Shown here in pieces: positions 10,716 to 20,518 of a stretch of 64,000 nucleotides of DNA. Made by a program: the position numbers and the translations under genes. Origin of the DNA: Actinoplanes campanulatus (GTDB lineage Bacteria > Actinomycetota > Actinomycetes > Mycobacteriales > Micromonosporaceae); NCBI RefSeq assembly GCF_014647795.1, contig NZ_BMPW01000006.1, positions 248,001 to 312,000 on the forward strand, in the 5' to 3' direction. Positions within the stretch are counted from its first letter, which is position 1. Every line of letters starts with the position of its first letter. The notes beneath the pieces were generated by a model, which made no database searches, was not told the origin of the DNA, and saw only the letters and a list, made by a program, of their open reading frames with translations.

Positions 10716-11984
10716 ATGTCGACCACGACTGTGGAGGAGATGGCCGAGGTCACCGCGCCGGAGCCGTTCTGGAGCCGGCAGCGCCACCTGGGCGTGGCGC
10801 TGATCCTGATCGGCGGCCTGGCCGCCGTGGTGTTCGGCTCGCTGGCGCCGAGCGAGGACGCCCGCTTCACCCTGAGCGAGGACTCCGCGGGCGCCGCGCT
10901 CGCCATCAACGGCCAGTTCGGCGCGGTGCTGTTCGGGCTGCTCACCGCGGCGGCCGGCGGGGTGCTCCTCGCCGGCCTGCTCAAGCGCTGGTCCAACGTG
11001 TTCCTGGTGGCCGGCATCCTGTCCTTCCTCCTGTCCTTCCTCTGCTGGCAGGTGGCGGGCGAGTTCATGCCGCTGGTGGACACCACCGACGGCACGCTGG
11101 AGCTGGCGCTCCCGCTCATCCTGGGCGCCCTGGCCGGCGTGCTGGGTGAGCGGAGCGGTGTGGTCAACGTGGCGATCGAGGGCCAGTTCCTGATGGGCGC
11201 CTTCGCCGGCGCCCTGGTCGGCACGATGGCCGGCAGCGTCTGGGCGGGCCTGCTCAGCGCGGCCGTCGGCGGTGTGATCATCGCGGCGATCCTGGCCGTC
11301 ATGGCGATCCGCTACCTGGTGGACCAGGTGGTCGTCGGTATCGTGCTGAACCTCTTCGCGCTCGGCATCACCGGCTTCCTCTACGAGCGGCTGATGCAGC
11401 CCAACGCGCAGGAGTACAACCAGCCGCCGCAGATGCCGGAGTGGCGGATCCCGGGCCTGGCCGACATCCCGGTCGTCGGGCCGGTGTTCTTCGAGGCGAA
11501 CCTGCTGGTCTGGATCGCGCTCGTGCTGGTCGTGGTGATTCACTTCGGGCTCAGCCGGACCCGCTGGGGCCTGCGTACCCGGGCGGTCGGCGAGCACCCG
11601 ACCGCGGCCGACACGGTGGGCATCCGGGTGCGCGGCCTGCGCTACCTGAACGTGCTGCTGGGTGGCGTGGTGGCGGGCATCGGCGGGGCGTACTTCACGC
11701 TCGTGGCGACCGGCAGCTTCACGAAGAACATGACCGCCGGCGCGGGCTTCATCGCCCTGGCCGCGCTGATCTTCGGCCGGTTCACCCCGTTCGGGGCGTT
11801 CGGGGCGGCGCTGTTCTTCGGCTTCGCGCAGAAGCTGGCCACCTACCTGAGCGCGATCGGCAGCCCGGTGCCCAGCCAGTTCCTGAACATGCTGCCCTAC
11901 CTGGCGACCCTGATCGCGGTGGCCGGCCTGGTCGGGCGGGTGCGGGCTCCGGCGGCGGACGGACAGCCCTACATCAAGGGCTGA
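10716..11984 (+). CDS. Nucleoside ABC transporter permease 2
   Basis: A 422-residue BPD_transp_2 family permease, the partner of the preceding gene, from which it is separated by 4 bases. The permease core begins near residue 120 with LILGALAGVLGERSGVVNVA and continues through IEGQFLMGAF and LVDQVVVGIVLN. An extra ~110-residue N-terminal region with three or so hydrophobic helices precedes the core, so the protein is longer than the simplest family members (about 310). The operon likely continues into cdd, although a promoter-like element lies in the 38-base gap. Confidence 0.88.
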   Translation: MSTTTVEEMAEVTAPEPFWSRQRHLGVALILIGGLAAVVFGSLAPSEDARFTLSEDSAGAALAINGQFGAVLFGLLTAAAGGVLLAGLLKRWSNVFLVAGILSFLLSFLCWQVAGEFMPLVDTTDGTLELALPLILGALAGVLGERSGVVNVAIEGQFLMGAFAGALVGTMAGSVWAGLLSAAVGGVIIAAILAVMAIRYLVDQVVVGIVLNLFALGITGFLYERLMQPNAQEYNQPPQMPEWRIPGLADIPVVGPVFFEANLLVWIALVLVVVIHFGLSRTRWGLRTRAVGEHPTAADTVGIRVRGLRYLNVLLGGVVAGIGGAYFTLVATGSFTKNMTAGAGFIALAALIFGRFTPFGAFGAALFFGFAQKLATYLSAIGSPVPSQFLNMLPYLATLIAVAGLVGRVRAPAADGQPYIKG

Positions 11985-11985
11985 G

Positions 11986-12015
11986 TTCAACGAGCCATTT
12001 CAAAAGCGGCAGAAT
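11986..12015 (+). promoter_or_regulatory. Putative leaderless promoter of cdd
   Basis: TTCAAC (11986-11991) and CAGAAT (12010-12015) are 18 bases apart, and CAGAAT ends 7 bases before the ATG at 12023. This could give cdd and deoA transcription independent of the transporter operon. Confidence 0.35.
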
Positions 12016-12022
12016 CAGGGAC

Positions 12023-12736
12023 ATGGAGATCGACTGGGCGGCCCTGCGCGCCGCCGCCATCGAGACGATGCGGCGGGCGTACACGCCGATATCCGACTTC
12101 CCCGTCGGGGTGGCCGGCCTGGTCGACGACGGCCGGGTGATCGTCGGCTGCAACGTGGAGAACGCGTCCATCGGGATGACCCTGTGCGCCGAGTGCGGCC
12201 TGGTCAGCTCGCTGCACGCGACCGGCGGGGGCCGCCTGGTGGCGATCTCCTGCGTGGACGCCACCGGCGCCCCGCTGATGCCGTGCGGCCGCTGCCGCCA
12301 GCTGCTGTGGGAGCACGGCGGCCCGGAGCTGCTGGTCGAGGCGGTGCCCCGGCCGCTGCGGATGACCGAGTTGCTGCCGCACGCGTTCGGCTACGAGGAC
12401 ATGGAGCGGGTCACCGGCCCGGTCGGTGGCGCCGAGGTCCCCGCCGAGCTGGCCAAGTGGCGTGGACGCGGCACGGTCTTCGTCCACCCCGACCTGTCCG
12501 GCGGGGCGACGATCTGGACCGGCTACTGGGAGCGCTCGTCGGGTGAGCCCGGCTCGACCGAGGAGAAGGGCATCCTGGAGGAGGGCCCGAACCTGCCGAC
12601 CGCGGCGGCTGCCGTGGCGTGGGGTCTCGTCCGTAGTCCGCGGGTCGTGGTGGTGGATGCCGAGGGCGGTCTGTCCTGGGCGGGCGAGGGAGAGGCCCCG
12701 GAGGGCATCCCGCAGCGTTGGGAAGATCAGGCATGA
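12023..12736 (+). CDS. cdd: Cytidine deaminase with an extra C-terminal domain
   Basis: Residues 1-130 are a complete zinc-dependent cytidine deaminase that converts cytidine and deoxycytidine to uridine and deoxyuridine. The zinc and catalytic motif is CAE (about 54-56), followed by PCGRCRQ (87-93). Normal Cdd proteins are about 130 residues; this one is 237. The extension (about 135-237) has its own character, with GTVFVHPDLSGG, WTGYWERSS and PTAAAAVAWG. I do not recognise it with confidence. The stop overlaps the deoA start (ATGA), so the two enzymes are coupled. No frameshift is seen at the junction and codon bias is continuous. Confidence 0.88.
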   Translation: MEIDWAALRAAAIETMRRAYTPISDFPVGVAGLVDDGRVIVGCNVENASIGMTLCAECGLVSSLHATGGGRLVAISCVDATGAPLMPCGRCRQLLWEHGGPELLVEAVPRPLRMTELLPHAFGYEDMERVTGPVGGAEVPAELAKWRGRGTVFVHPDLSGGATIWTGYWERSSGEPGSTEEKGILEEGPNLPTAAAAVAWGLVRSPRVVVVDAEGGLSWAGEGEAPEGIPQRWEDQA

Positions 12737-14010
12737 GTGCATTTGCGGCAGTGGACGTCATCCGTGCCAAGCGGGACGGCCACGTGCTCACCGACGCGCA
12801 GATCGACTGGGTCGTCGACGCGTACACCCGCGGGGCCGTCGCCGACGAGCAGATGTCGGCGCTGGCCATGGCGATCCTGTTGCGCGGCATGACGTCGGGC
12901 GAGATCGCCCGCTGGACCGCCGCGATGATCGCCAGCGGCGAGCGGCTGGACCTGTCCTCGGTGTCCCGGCCGACCGCCGACAAGCACTCCACCGGCGGCG
13001 TCGGCGACAAGATCACCCTGCCGCTGACCCCGCTGGTCGCCGCGTGCGGCGTGGCCGTGCCGCAGCTCTCCGGCCGCGGTCTGGGCCACACCGGCGGCAC
13101 CCTGGACAAGCTGGAGTCGATCGCCGGCTGGCAGGCCCGCATCTCCAACGAGCAGTTCAAGAGCCAGTTGCAGGACATCGGCGCGGTCATCTGCGCGGCC
13201 GGTGAGGGCCTGGCCCCGGCCGACCGCAAGCTCTACGCCCTGCGCGACGTCACCGGCACGGTCGAGGCCATCCCGCTGATCGCCAGCTCGATCATGAGCA
13301 AGAAGATCGCCGAGGGCACCGGGGCGCTGGTCCTGGACGTGAAGGTCGGCACCGGCGCGTTCATGAAGGACCTGGCGAACGCGCAGGAGCTGGCCCGCAC
13401 CATGGTCCAGCTCGGCAAGGACTCCGGCGTCACCACGGTCGCCCTGCTCACCGACATGAGCATCCCGCTCGGCCTGGCCGTCGGCAACGCCAACGAGGTG
13501 GCCGAGTCGGTCGAGGTGCTGGCCGGCGGCGGACCGTCCGATGTGGTGGAACTCACGCTGGCCCTGGCCCGGGAGATGCTGGCCGCCGCCGGGGTGGACG
13601 CCGACCCGGAGAAGGTGCTGGCCTCGGGCGCCGCGATGGACACCTGGCGGGCGATGATCCGGGCGCAGGGCGGCGACCCGGACGCGCCACTGCCGACGGC
13701 CGCGCACACCGAGGTCCTGCGGGCCACCGAGGACGGTGTGGTCACCTCGCTGGACGCGTACGGGATCGGGATCGCCGCCTGGCGCCTCGGCGCCGGTCGC
13801 GCCCGTAAGGAGGACCCGGTCAGCTTCGGCGCCGGGGTGCAGCTCAAGGTCCGCCCGGGTGACCGGGTCCGGGCCGGTGACGTGCTGCTGGAGCTGCGCG
13901 CCGACGACGAGTCGCGGATCCCGGTGGCCCGGGCCGACGCGGCCGCCGCGATCACCGTCGGGACAGAGGCGCCCGCCCCTTCCCCGCTGCTGCTCGACCG
14001 CATAGCCTGA
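12733..14010 (+). CDS. deoA: Thymidine / pyrimidine-nucleoside phosphorylase
   Basis: A 425-residue enzyme that phosphorolyses thymidine or other pyrimidine nucleosides to the free base and (deoxy)ribose 1-phosphate. Family landmarks are DVIRAKRDG at the N-terminus, TADKHSTGGVGDK in the phosphate-binding domain near residue 80, and the signature GRGLGHTGGTLDKLE near 115. The C-terminal domain ends normally. The ATG is chosen because it overlaps the cdd stop. With cdd upstream and deoC elsewhere in the window it completes the route from pyrimidine deoxynucleosides to central metabolism. Confidence 0.94.
   Translation: MSAFAAVDVIRAKRDGHVLTDAQIDWVVDAYTRGAVADEQMSALAMAILLRGMTSGEIARWTAAMIASGERLDLSSVSRPTADKHSTGGVGDKITLPLTPLVAACGVAVPQLSGRGLGHTGGTLDKLESIAGWQARISNEQFKSQLQDIGAVICAAGEGLAPADRKLYALRDVTGTVEAIPLIASSIMSKKIAEGTGALVLDVKVGTGAFMKDLANAQELARTMVQLGKDSGVTTVALLTDMSIPLGLAVGNANEVAESVEVLAGGGPSDVVELTLALAREMLAAAGVDADPEKVLASGAAMDTWRAMIRAQGGDPDAPLPTAAHTEVLRATEDGVVTSLDAYGIGIAAWRLGAGRARKEDPVSFGAGVQLKVRPGDRVRAGDVLLELRADDESRIPVARADAAAAITVGTEAPAPSPLLLDRIA
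14003..14008 (+). promoter_or_regulatory. -10 element before the DUF4272 gene
   Basis: TAGCCT overlaps the last codons of deoA and ends 8 bases before the ATG at 14017. It fits the leaderless pattern but read-through from deoA is equally possible. Confidence 0.3.
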
Positions 14011-14016
14011 GCCGCC

Positions 14017-14697
14017 ATGCAGAAGGCCGTCCCCGACCCCCGCGCGGTCCGCGAGGCCAGTCTCGACGAGCTGGCGCGCCTCGGCCTGCCCCTGCCCCCG
14101 CTGGCGTTCCCGCTGGTGTGGGAGATGGGCGACACCGTCGAACTCCGCCCGGTCGCCGAACTGGAGGCCCGGGCCGCGGTGCTGCACGTCGTCGTGGCCC
14201 GCTGCTTCGGCATGCCCACCGAGGCGGCGATGAGCTGGCTGCTCGGCTCCCACCTGGTCGATCTGGTCACCCCGCCGGAGTGGCAGTTCGTGATCGGCGC
14301 GAAGGGCGACCACCGCTCCTTCGTGCTGCACCACGACGCCGTCTTCGCGCTGGCCTGGCTGCTCGGCCTGAGCCGGCACCTGGACCCCACGGTGCCGCCG
14401 GACGACCGGCTGATGATCCAGATGCCCGACCTGCCGGCCGGTGAGAGCTTCACCGACTGGCGGTCCCGTTCGCTGGTCGCGATCCGGGACCCGGCCGAGG
14501 CCGCCGTGCTGCTGGACCTCTACTACTGCCTGGACTGGGCCTACCAGGAGGCGGAGCAGAACGGGCGGTCACTGCCCGGCGAGGTGGACAGCAACGCGAT
14601 CGGCCAGCGCCGGTGGGCGCTCGAGTGGGCGGTCGTCTTCCACGGCCCCTACCACGACAAGCCGCCGGAGTGGGAAGAGGTCGACCTCTCGGTCTGA
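14017..14697 (+). CDS. DUF4272 domain-containing protein
   Basis: A 226-residue soluble protein that matches the DUF4272 family in outline: an N-terminal LARLGLPLPPLAF segment, a middle ARAAVLHVVVARCFG helix, then FALAWLLGLS and a C-terminal LYYCLDWAYQEAEQN ... RRWALEWAV stretch. The family has no established function. It begins 6 bases after deoA and is convergent with the methyltransferase gene, separated by only 4 bases. The nucleoside-salvage context may simply reflect packing. No catalytic motif can be identified. Confidence 0.7.
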   Translation: MQKAVPDPRAVREASLDELARLGLPLPPLAFPLVWEMGDTVELRPVAELEARAAVLHVVVARCFGMPTEAAMSWLLGSHLVDLVTPPEWQFVIGAKGDHRSFVLHHDAVFALAWLLGLSRHLDPTVPPDDRLMIQMPDLPAGESFTDWRSRSLVAIRDPAEAAVLLDLYYCLDWAYQEAEQNGRSLPGEVDSNAIGQRRWALEWAVVFHGPYHDKPPEWEEVDLSV

Positions 14698-14701
14698 GGA
14701 G

Positions 14702-15502
14702 CTAACACGGCCGATAGACCGCCACCTCCACCGCGGCGGTCACCGTCACGTCGTGGCCGGGCAGATCCTCCATCGGTACGTGACGCGCGCTCGGTGTCAT
14801 GCCGACGAGGGTCCGCGTCTCGCCCGCCGTCAGCCTCAGCTCGCGCCGGTGGGTGGCGGCCGCGTCGAGCGTGAAGTGCTCACCGAGGCTGCCGCTGACC
14901 CGGGCCGCCTTCTCCGGGTCGACCTGGATCAGCCCGTACGCGGTGATCAGCTCGGTGAGATGGTCGGCGGCCGGGGTGACCACCAGCAGCAGCCCGTCCG
15001 GCCGCAGGATCCGCCGGTACTCCGGCCCGTTGCGGGGTGCGAAGACGTTCAGGATCACGGCCGCCGTGGCGTCGGCGACCGGCAGCGGGCGCCACAGGTC
15101 GGTCAGCGCCGCCGCGGCCCGCGGATGCGCCTTCGCGGCCCGCCGCAGGGCCGGCTTGGAGACGTCCAGCCCGAGCCCCGTCGCGCCCGGCGAACCCTCC
15201 AGGAAGTGGGCCAGGTAGTCACCCGTGCCGGTGCCGGCGTCCACCACGAGACCCTCGGCCCGGTGTGCGGCCAGCGCCTCCGCGATGAACCGGTAGTGCC
15301 CGGCGCTCAGGAAGGCGGCCCGGTCGGCCACCATCTCCGCGGTGTCCCCGGTGTGCGGCAGCCGGCCCGCGCTGAGGTCCACGTACCCCTGCCTGGCCAT
15401 GTCGAAGCTGTGCCGGCGCGGGCAGCGCAGCGCCCGCTCCTGGCGGCTGAGCGGTTCCCGGCAGACCGGGCACCACAGAAACCGAATTGCTCCGTCGATC
15501 AT
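14702..15502 (-). CDS. RlmA/TlrB-type 23S rRNA (guanine-N1) methyltransferase
   Basis: A 266-residue SAM-dependent methyltransferase with an N-terminal zinc ribbon: CPVC at residues 11-14, Cys27 and His31. Then follow the family segment MARQGYVDL and the SAM motif VVDAGTGTGD near 86. This layout is that of RlmA(I/II), which methylates G745 or G748 in 23S rRNA; the II type includes TlrB, which confers tylosin resistance. I cannot decide between the two positions from sequence alone. The start MIDGAIRF at 15502 is chosen because the zinc ribbon follows at once. It is divergent from add with 26 bases between starts. Confidence 0.8.
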   Translation of the reverse strand: MIDGAIRFLWCPVCREPLSRQERALRCPRRHSFDMARQGYVDLSAGRLPHTGDTAEMVADRAAFLSAGHYRFIAEALAAHRAEGLVVDAGTGTGDYLAHFLEGSPGATGLGLDVSKPALRRAAKAHPRAAAALTDLWRPLPVADATAAVILNVFAPRNGPEYRRILRPDGLLLVVTPAADHLTELITAYGLIQVDPEKAARVSGSLGEHFTLDAAATHRRELRLTAGETRTLVGMTPSARHVPMEDLPGHDVTVTAAVEVAVYRPC

Positions 15503-15516
15503 CGGGCGCTTCCCTC

Positions 15517-15522
15517 TAGGCT
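15517..15522 (+). promoter_or_regulatory. -10 element of leaderless add promoter
   Basis: TAGGCT ends 6 bases before the ATG at 15529. The same hexamer precedes accA and maf. There is no Shine-Dalgarno. Confidence 0.5.
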
Positions 15523-15528
15523 CTGCTG

Positions 15529-16650
15529 ATGGTTGGCATCGCACACTCCGACATCGTCAAGGCCCCGAAGGTTCTCCTGCACGACCACCTGGACGGCGGG
15601 CTGCGGCCGGCCACCATCGTGGAACTCGCCGCCGCGGTGGGTCACGAACTGCCCACCACGGATCCCGGGCGGCTCGGCGAGTGGTTCGCCGCGGCGGCCG
15701 ACTCCGGCTCGCTGGAACGGTACCTGGAGACGTTCGCGCACACCGTGGCGGTGATGCAGACCGAGCAGGGCCTGCACCGGGTCGCCAAGGAGTGCGCGCT
15801 CGACCTGGCCGCCGACGGCGTGGTCTACGCCGAGGTCCGGTACGCGCCGGAGCAGCACCTGGAGCGCGGTCTCACCCTGGACCGGGTGGTCGAGGCCGTG
15901 CACGCCGGGTTCCGCGAGGGCTGCGCCGAGGCGGCGGCGCTCGGCACGCCCATCCGGGTCGGCACCCTGCTCACCGCGATGCGGCACGCCGCCCGTTCGC
16001 AGGAGATCGCCGAGCTGGCCGTCCGCTACCGGGACACCGGCGTGGTCGGCTTCGACATCGCCGGCGCGGAGGCCGGTTTCCCGCCCACCCGGCACCTGGA
16101 CGCCTTCGAGTACCTCCAGCGGGAGAACTTCCACTTCACCATCCACGCGGGCGAGGCCTTCGGGCTGCCGTCGATCTGGCAGGCGATCCAGTGGTGCGGC
16201 GCCGACCGGCTGGGTCACGGGGTGCGCATCGTCGACGACATCACGGTCACCGCGGCCGAGCCGAGCGCGGTCACCACGACCGGGGGCACCCACGCCGCGC
16301 CGCCGGTGCTGGGCCGGCTCGCGGCGTACGTCCGGGACAAGCGGATCCCGCTGGAGCTGTGCCCGTCGTCGAACGTGCAGACCGGGGCCGCCCCGTCGAT
16401 CGCCGAGCACCCGATCAAGCTGCTGCACGACCTCCGGTTCCGGGTCACGGTCAACACCGACAACCGGTTGATGAGCGGCACCTCGATGTCACGGGAGATG
16501 ACTCTGCTGACGGAATCGTTCGGGTGGGGCTGGATGGAACTCCAGTGGCTGACGATCAACGCCATGAAATCCGCCTTCATCCCGTACGACGAGCGGTTGG
16601 TGTTGATCAATGAGGTGATCAAGCCGGCGTACGCCAAGTTGCTGAGCTGA
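15529..16650 (+). CDS. add: Adenosine deaminase
   Basis: A 373-residue zinc enzyme that deaminates adenosine and deoxyadenosine to inosine and deoxyinosine. The metal motif is LHDHLDGG with His18 and His20. Further ligands and catalytic residues are seen in [10 protein letters not shown] (about 203-212), DRLGHGVRI, and the C-terminal [10 protein letters not shown] and [10 protein letters not shown] blocks. Length is normal. It is transcribed from what looks like a leaderless promoter, divergent from the rRNA methyltransferase. It complements cytidine deaminase in nucleoside salvage; the transporter upstream would supply the substrate. Confidence 0.95.
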   Translation: MVGIAHSDIVKAPKVLLHDHLDGGLRPATIVELAAAVGHELPTTDPGRLGEWFAAAADSGSLERYLETFAHTVAVMQTEQGLHRVAKECALDLAADGVVYAEVRYAPEQHLERGLTLDRVVEAVHAGFREGCAEAAALGTPIRVGTLLTAMRHAARSQEIAELAVRYRDTGVVGFDIAGAEAGFPPTRHLDAFEYLQRENFHFTIHAGEAFGLPSIWQAIQWCGADRLGHGVRIVDDITVTAAEPSAVTTTGGTHAAPPVLGRLAAYVRDKRIPLELCPSSNVQTGAAPSIAEHPIKLLHDLRFRVTVNTDNRLMSGTSMSREMTLLTESFGWGWMELQWLTINAMKSAFIPYDERLVLINEVIKPAYAKLLS

Positions 16651-16737
16651 GATTAGGACTTGTCGGATATTCCAGGATCTGAACGAACGTACGTCAAAAG
16701 AAATCGACCGTCAGCCTTGCGAACCTCGCCGTTCGGC

Positions 16738-16766
16738 TAGACTGCCGCCTGCAAAGTCGGCATAAT
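16738..16766 (+). promoter_or_regulatory. Putative promoter of the cvn operon (long 5' leader)
   Basis: TAGACT (16738-16743) and CATAAT (16761-16766) are 17 bases apart in the 451-base gap between add and cvnA. This would give a leader of about 330 bases. A perfect TTGACA stands at 16998-17003 but no good -10 follows it. The rest of the gap holds the inverted repeat at 16817 and no convincing gene. Confidence 0.4.
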
Positions 16767-16816
16767 CCGGCATCTCGCCTTGTCGATCGCGGGGAACCGA
16801 GTCATCGTGACTGTTA

Positions 16817-16838
16817 TCCCGATCGACTACGATCGGGA
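16817..16838 (+). repeat. 9-bp perfect inverted repeat in the cvn leader
   Basis: TCCCGATCG and CGATCGGGA are separated by ACTA. It could be an operator, a transcript hairpin in the cvn leader, or an add terminator, though it lies 167 bases beyond the add stop. Sequence alone does not decide. Confidence 0.5.
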
Positions 16839-17101
16839 CCCGGTCGGCCTGCACCCACCCCCCACGCCGTGCCGACCGAGTAAGTGACCTTGAGAGATGC
16901 ACAGCTCCACAGGCAGTGATAAAGGACCGGCGATGTCCAACTACGAGGTTGCAACATCGCGTCACACAACCGGTCCGTGTCCGGCTGCTCTTTCTCTTTG
17001 ACACTTGTCGTGATGGAATCTCGGGGGCCCGACGTCGGCGAGTCGGCCGTGTGCGGTGCCCGGCGAGCCGAATGCCGGGCCCGAATCAGGAGGACGGTGA
17101 C

Positions 17102-20100
17102 GTGAGCAAGCGCCCCAACAGCGCGAATGGCGTCATGTCGCGTCTCAGTCGACCTGCGGGTCGACTCCGAGACCTACCGATCTGGTCAAAACTAGGCTTG
17201 ATCATGTTGGTTCCGACGGTGGCGACGATCATCGTTGGTGTCAACGGCCTCGTGGACCACATCGACGAAGCCAGTAACGCGGAGCGCGCGCGCACCCTCT
17301 CGGTGCTGTCACAGGCCGCCGGTGGTCTGGTCGACCACCTGCAGGCCGAGCGCACGTACGCCATCATGATCAACACCGCGCCGAAGGCCACCAACCCGGC
17401 CGGTTTCCAGACCGCCGTGGAGCTCTACAACAACGAGCACGCCCAGGTGGACGCGGCCAAGGAGCCCTACCTCCAGCAGAAGCAGGTCCTCGAGGATGTC
17501 CCGGAGAACGTCGGCAAGCTGATCGTTCGCCTGGACCGTAACCTCGTCGACCTGCCCACCTTCCGGAGCCGGGCGGCCAAGGGCGGCGAGGACCTCAGCA
17601 ACATCACGAAGACCTACGACACGCTCATCAACGACCTGCTCCAGGTCCGTGACGCGTCGGCGCAGCTCGCCATCGACCCGGAGCTGAGCAACCACCTCCG
17701 GATGGTGGCCGCGGTCGCCCAGGCCAAGGACTACATCGCCCGGCAGCGCTTCATCGGCCAGCAGGTCGTGGCGGCCGGCGAGCTCGCCCCGAACCTGCGG
17801 CAGAGGTTCCTGGAGACCCAGACCGGTTACCTCCTCGCCACCGAGACGATGAAGGCGGTCGGCACCGCCGAGGAGCAGGAGCTCTTCGACAACACCGTCG
17901 TCGGCAAGCTGAAGCAGCAGGCGGAGAACCTGAGCATCCCGCTCATGGCCCTCCAGGGTGACAACACCAAGAAGATCCAGTTCAACTCGGCGGAGTGGGA
18001 AGAGGCCCTCGCGGGTTACAACACCCTCTTCCGTCAGGTGGAGACCTCGCTCGACAAGCAGATCGTGGCCGACGCCACCGACCTGCGGGACGAGACGAAC
18101 CAGCAGGTCTTCCTGGAGACCAGCATCCTGCTCGGCATGCTCCTGCTGGCCATCCTGTTCGCCTGGTTGGTCGCCCGGTCGATGGCCCGCTCGTTGCGGG
18201 AGCTGCGTCAGGGCGCCCTCGCGGTCGCCCAGTTCGGCCTGCCGCACGCGGTGAGCCGGCTGCGTGACCCGGCGCTCTCCGCGTCGCTCACCCCGGCCCA
18301 GGTCGCCGACCAGATCGCCGAGCCCCTCCCGGTGCGCAGCCGGGACGAGTTCGGGCAGGTGACCGAGGCGTTCAACGCGGTTCACCTCGAGGCCGTGCGG
18401 ACCGCGGCCGAGCAGGCCGCACTCCGTGCCTCCGTCGCGACGATGTTCGTCAACCTCGCCCGCCGTTCGCAGATCCTGGTCGACCGGCTCATCGGTCACC
18501 TGGACCGGCTGGAGCGCGGCGAGGAGGACCCGGACCGGCTGGCCGAGCTCTTCCAGCTCGACCACCTGGCCACCCGAATGCGTCGTAACGACGAGAACCT
18601 CCTGGTTCTCGCGGGCGCCGACTCGACCCGTGTGCAGCGCGAGCCGGCCGCTCTGATCGACGTGCTCCGTGCCGCCCAGTCCGAGGTCGAGCACTACACC
18701 CGCATCGAGTTCGGCATGATCGACCGGGACATCGAGGTCGCGGCGCACGCCGTGAACGACATGGTCCACCTGGTCGCCGAGCTCTTCGACAACGCGACCG
18801 CCTTCTCCCCGCCGAACTCCAACGTTCTGGTCGAGGCCCGGCGCGTCGGTGACAACGCCGTACTGACGGTCGAGGACCACGGCATCGGCATCAGCCGCGA
18901 GCAGCTCCGCGACCTCAACGAGCGGCTCGCCAACCCGCCGACGGTGGACGTGGCCGTCTCCCGGATGATGGGCCTCGTCGTGGTCGCCCGGCTGGCCAAC
19001 CGCCATGCCGTTCGGGTGGAGCTGCGACCGGCCGACCGCGAGCGCGGCACCGTCGCCGAGGTGGGCCTGCCCGTCTCGGTCCTGGCCACCGCCGCGACCG
19101 CCCAGGTTCAGGGGCGTGGCTCGTTCGACGGCGGCCCCGGCCCCGGCCTGCCCGGCGGCTTCGGCGAGCCGCTGGCTCTGGAGAGCAGCGGACACGGCGG
19201 CTACCCCGCTTCCAACGGCTACCCCGGTTCCAACGGCTCCAACGGTTCGGTCCCGGCGTGGTCCGACCTGACCGGCGCGGCTCCGGCCGGCTTCGGCGGG
19301 TTCAACGCCGGCGGCCACAACGGTGGCGGCGGCTTCAACGGCAACGGCAACGGCCTGGCGAACGGCTTCCACGGCCCGCGCAGCAACGAGGTCATCCCGC
19401 CGCTGCCGTCCGGTCCGCAGGGCTTTGCCGGCCTGGACGAGCTGGCCCAGCGCCGCAACGCTGAGTACCAGCGCCCGGAGAGCGACACCAACGGCTTCGG
19501 CGCGACCATACCGAGGCAGCTCCCCGCCAACCCGAACTCGTTCATGCCGCCGGTCTCGGCGCCCCCGGTGCCGCCGGTCTCCGCGCCTCCGGTGTCGGCG
19601 GCTCCGTACTCCGCGGCCCCGATCGAGCCGATCTCGGCCTCGCCGGTCTCGCCCGCCGACCACCGCAACCCGTTCGCGGCAGCGCCGCCGGCCTGGCCGC
19701 CGGTCGCCGCCGAACGCGAACAGGCCACCCCGCACGTGCCCGAGAACCTGGCCGCCGCGCTCGACATGACGGCCGAGATCCCGCGGTACCGTCCGGAGAA
19801 CTACGAGCCCCAGCCGCAGGTGACGCCGCCGGCCAACCCGCAGACCGCACCGATCCCGGTGTCGGCTCCGCCGGTTACCACGCCGGTCGAGGCGCAGGCC
19901 ACGGCCGCGGCCCAGATGGCCTCCGCCCGGGAGGGCGCGGTTCCGTTCGCCGACGAGACGATGGAACTGCCGATCTTCCGGGAGCTCGAGTCCGCCTGGT
20001 TCACCACCACGGCGCCCGACGCCGCCGGTCCCAAGGTCTCCGGCACCGGCGAGGAGTCGGTGGTCTCCCAGCGGATCCCGACCGGTGAGCCGACCCGCAA

Positions 20101-20518
20101 CACGGGTGTTCCGCAGCAGGCGGCATCGCCCGAGGTCCGCAACCTCGACACGGCTAGTGTTGGTGCACCGGCCACGGCGGCGACCGGTTACGGCAACGGC
20201 GCGCCTCCCGCGTCGAACCCGTGGCGGACCGCGGCCGACGACGGCTGGCAGGCGGCCCGTGCGGCCGCTGAGACTCCGGTCGACTCGACCACCACGGCGG
20301 GCCTGCCGAAACGTACGCCGATGGCGCAACTCGTCCCCGGCGGTGTCGACCGGGGCGGTACCTCCGTCCAGCGCCGTACTCCTGAGGGGGTTCGCGGTCT
20401 GCTGTCCGCGTACCACCGCGGTGTTCAGCGCGGTCGCACCAAGGAACAATCGACCAACCTGGAGGACACTCCGGGAGGGCAGCAGCCCTCGCAGGCTGGC
20501 AAGGAGCATGAGGCATGA
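17102..20518 (+). CDS. cvnA: Conservon sensor kinase-like protein CvnA (NIT-HAMP-HATPase)
   Basis: A 1138-residue membrane protein. Helix 1 (about 28-48) and helix 2 (about 340-360) flank an extracytoplasmic, helix-rich nitrate/nitrite-sensing-type (NIT) domain. A HAMP-like linker follows, then an ATPase domain with N-box [15 protein letters not shown] near 560 and G1 VEDHGIGIS near 590. No phospho-acceptor His block typical of two-component kinases is obvious. The long tail (660-1138) is Gly/Pro/Ala-rich and ends in a conserved module with SAWF (about 961), AGLPKR (about 1066) and a YHRGVQRGR end. The GTG start has AGGAGG 8 bases upstream. It is first in a cvnABCD operon that in Streptomyces assembles a G-protein-like signalling complex at the membrane. 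Confidence 0.88.
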   Translation: MSKRPNSANGVMSRLSRPAGRLRDLPIWSKLGLIMLVPTVATIIVGVNGLVDHIDEASNAERARTLSVLSQAAGGLVDHLQAERTYAIMINTAPKATNPAGFQTAVELYNNEHAQVDAAKEPYLQQKQVLEDVPENVGKLIVRLDRNLVDLPTFRSRAAKGGEDLSNITKTYDTLINDLLQVRDASAQLAIDPELSNHLRMVAAVAQAKDYIARQRFIGQQVVAAGELAPNLRQRFLETQTGYLLATETMKAVGTAEEQELFDNTVVGKLKQQAENLSIPLMALQGDNTKKIQFNSAEWEEALAGYNTLFRQVETSLDKQIVADATDLRDETNQQVFLETSILLGMLLLAILFAWLVARSMARSLRELRQGALAVAQFGLPHAVSRLRDPALSASLTPAQVADQIAEPLPVRSRDEFGQVTEAFNAVHLEAVRTAAEQAALRASVATMFVNLARRSQILVDRLIGHLDRLERGEEDPDRLAELFQLDHLATRMRRNDENLLVLAGADSTRVQREPAALIDVLRAAQSEVEHYTRIEFGMIDRDIEVAAHAVNDMVHLVAELFDNATAFSPPNSNVLVEARRVGDNAVLTVEDHGIGISREQLRDLNERLANPPTVDVAVSRMMGLVVVARLANRHAVRVELRPADRERGTVAEVGLPVSVLATAATAQVQGRGSFDGGPGPGLPGGFGEPLALESSGHGGYPASNGYPGSNGSNGSVPAWSDLTGAAPAGFGGFNAGGHNGGGGFNGNGNGLANGFHGPRSNEVIPPLPSGPQGFAGLDELAQRRNAEYQRPESDTNGFGATIPRQLPANPNSFMPPVSAPPVPPVSAPPVSAAPYSAAPIEPISASPVSPADHRNPFAAAPPAWPPVAAEREQATPHVPENLAAALDMTAEIPRYRPENYEPQPQVTPPANPQTAPIPVSAPPVTTPVEAQATAAAQMASAREGAVPFADETMELPIFRELESAWFTTTAPDAAGPKVSGTGEESVVSQRIPTGEPTRNTGVPQQAASPEVRNLDTASVGAPATAATGYGNGAPPASNPWRTAADDGWQAARAAAETPVDSTTTAGLPKRTPMAQLVPGGVDRGGTSVQRRTPEGVRGLLSAYHRGVQRGRTKEQSTNLEDTPGGQQPSQAGKEHEA

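Noticed and set aside
16711-17004. 97-codon minus-strand frame in the add-cvnA gap
   Set aside because: Amino-acid composition is Arg/Ser-rich without a recognisable fold, no ribosome-binding site or -10 element fits its start, and it runs across the likely cvn promoter.
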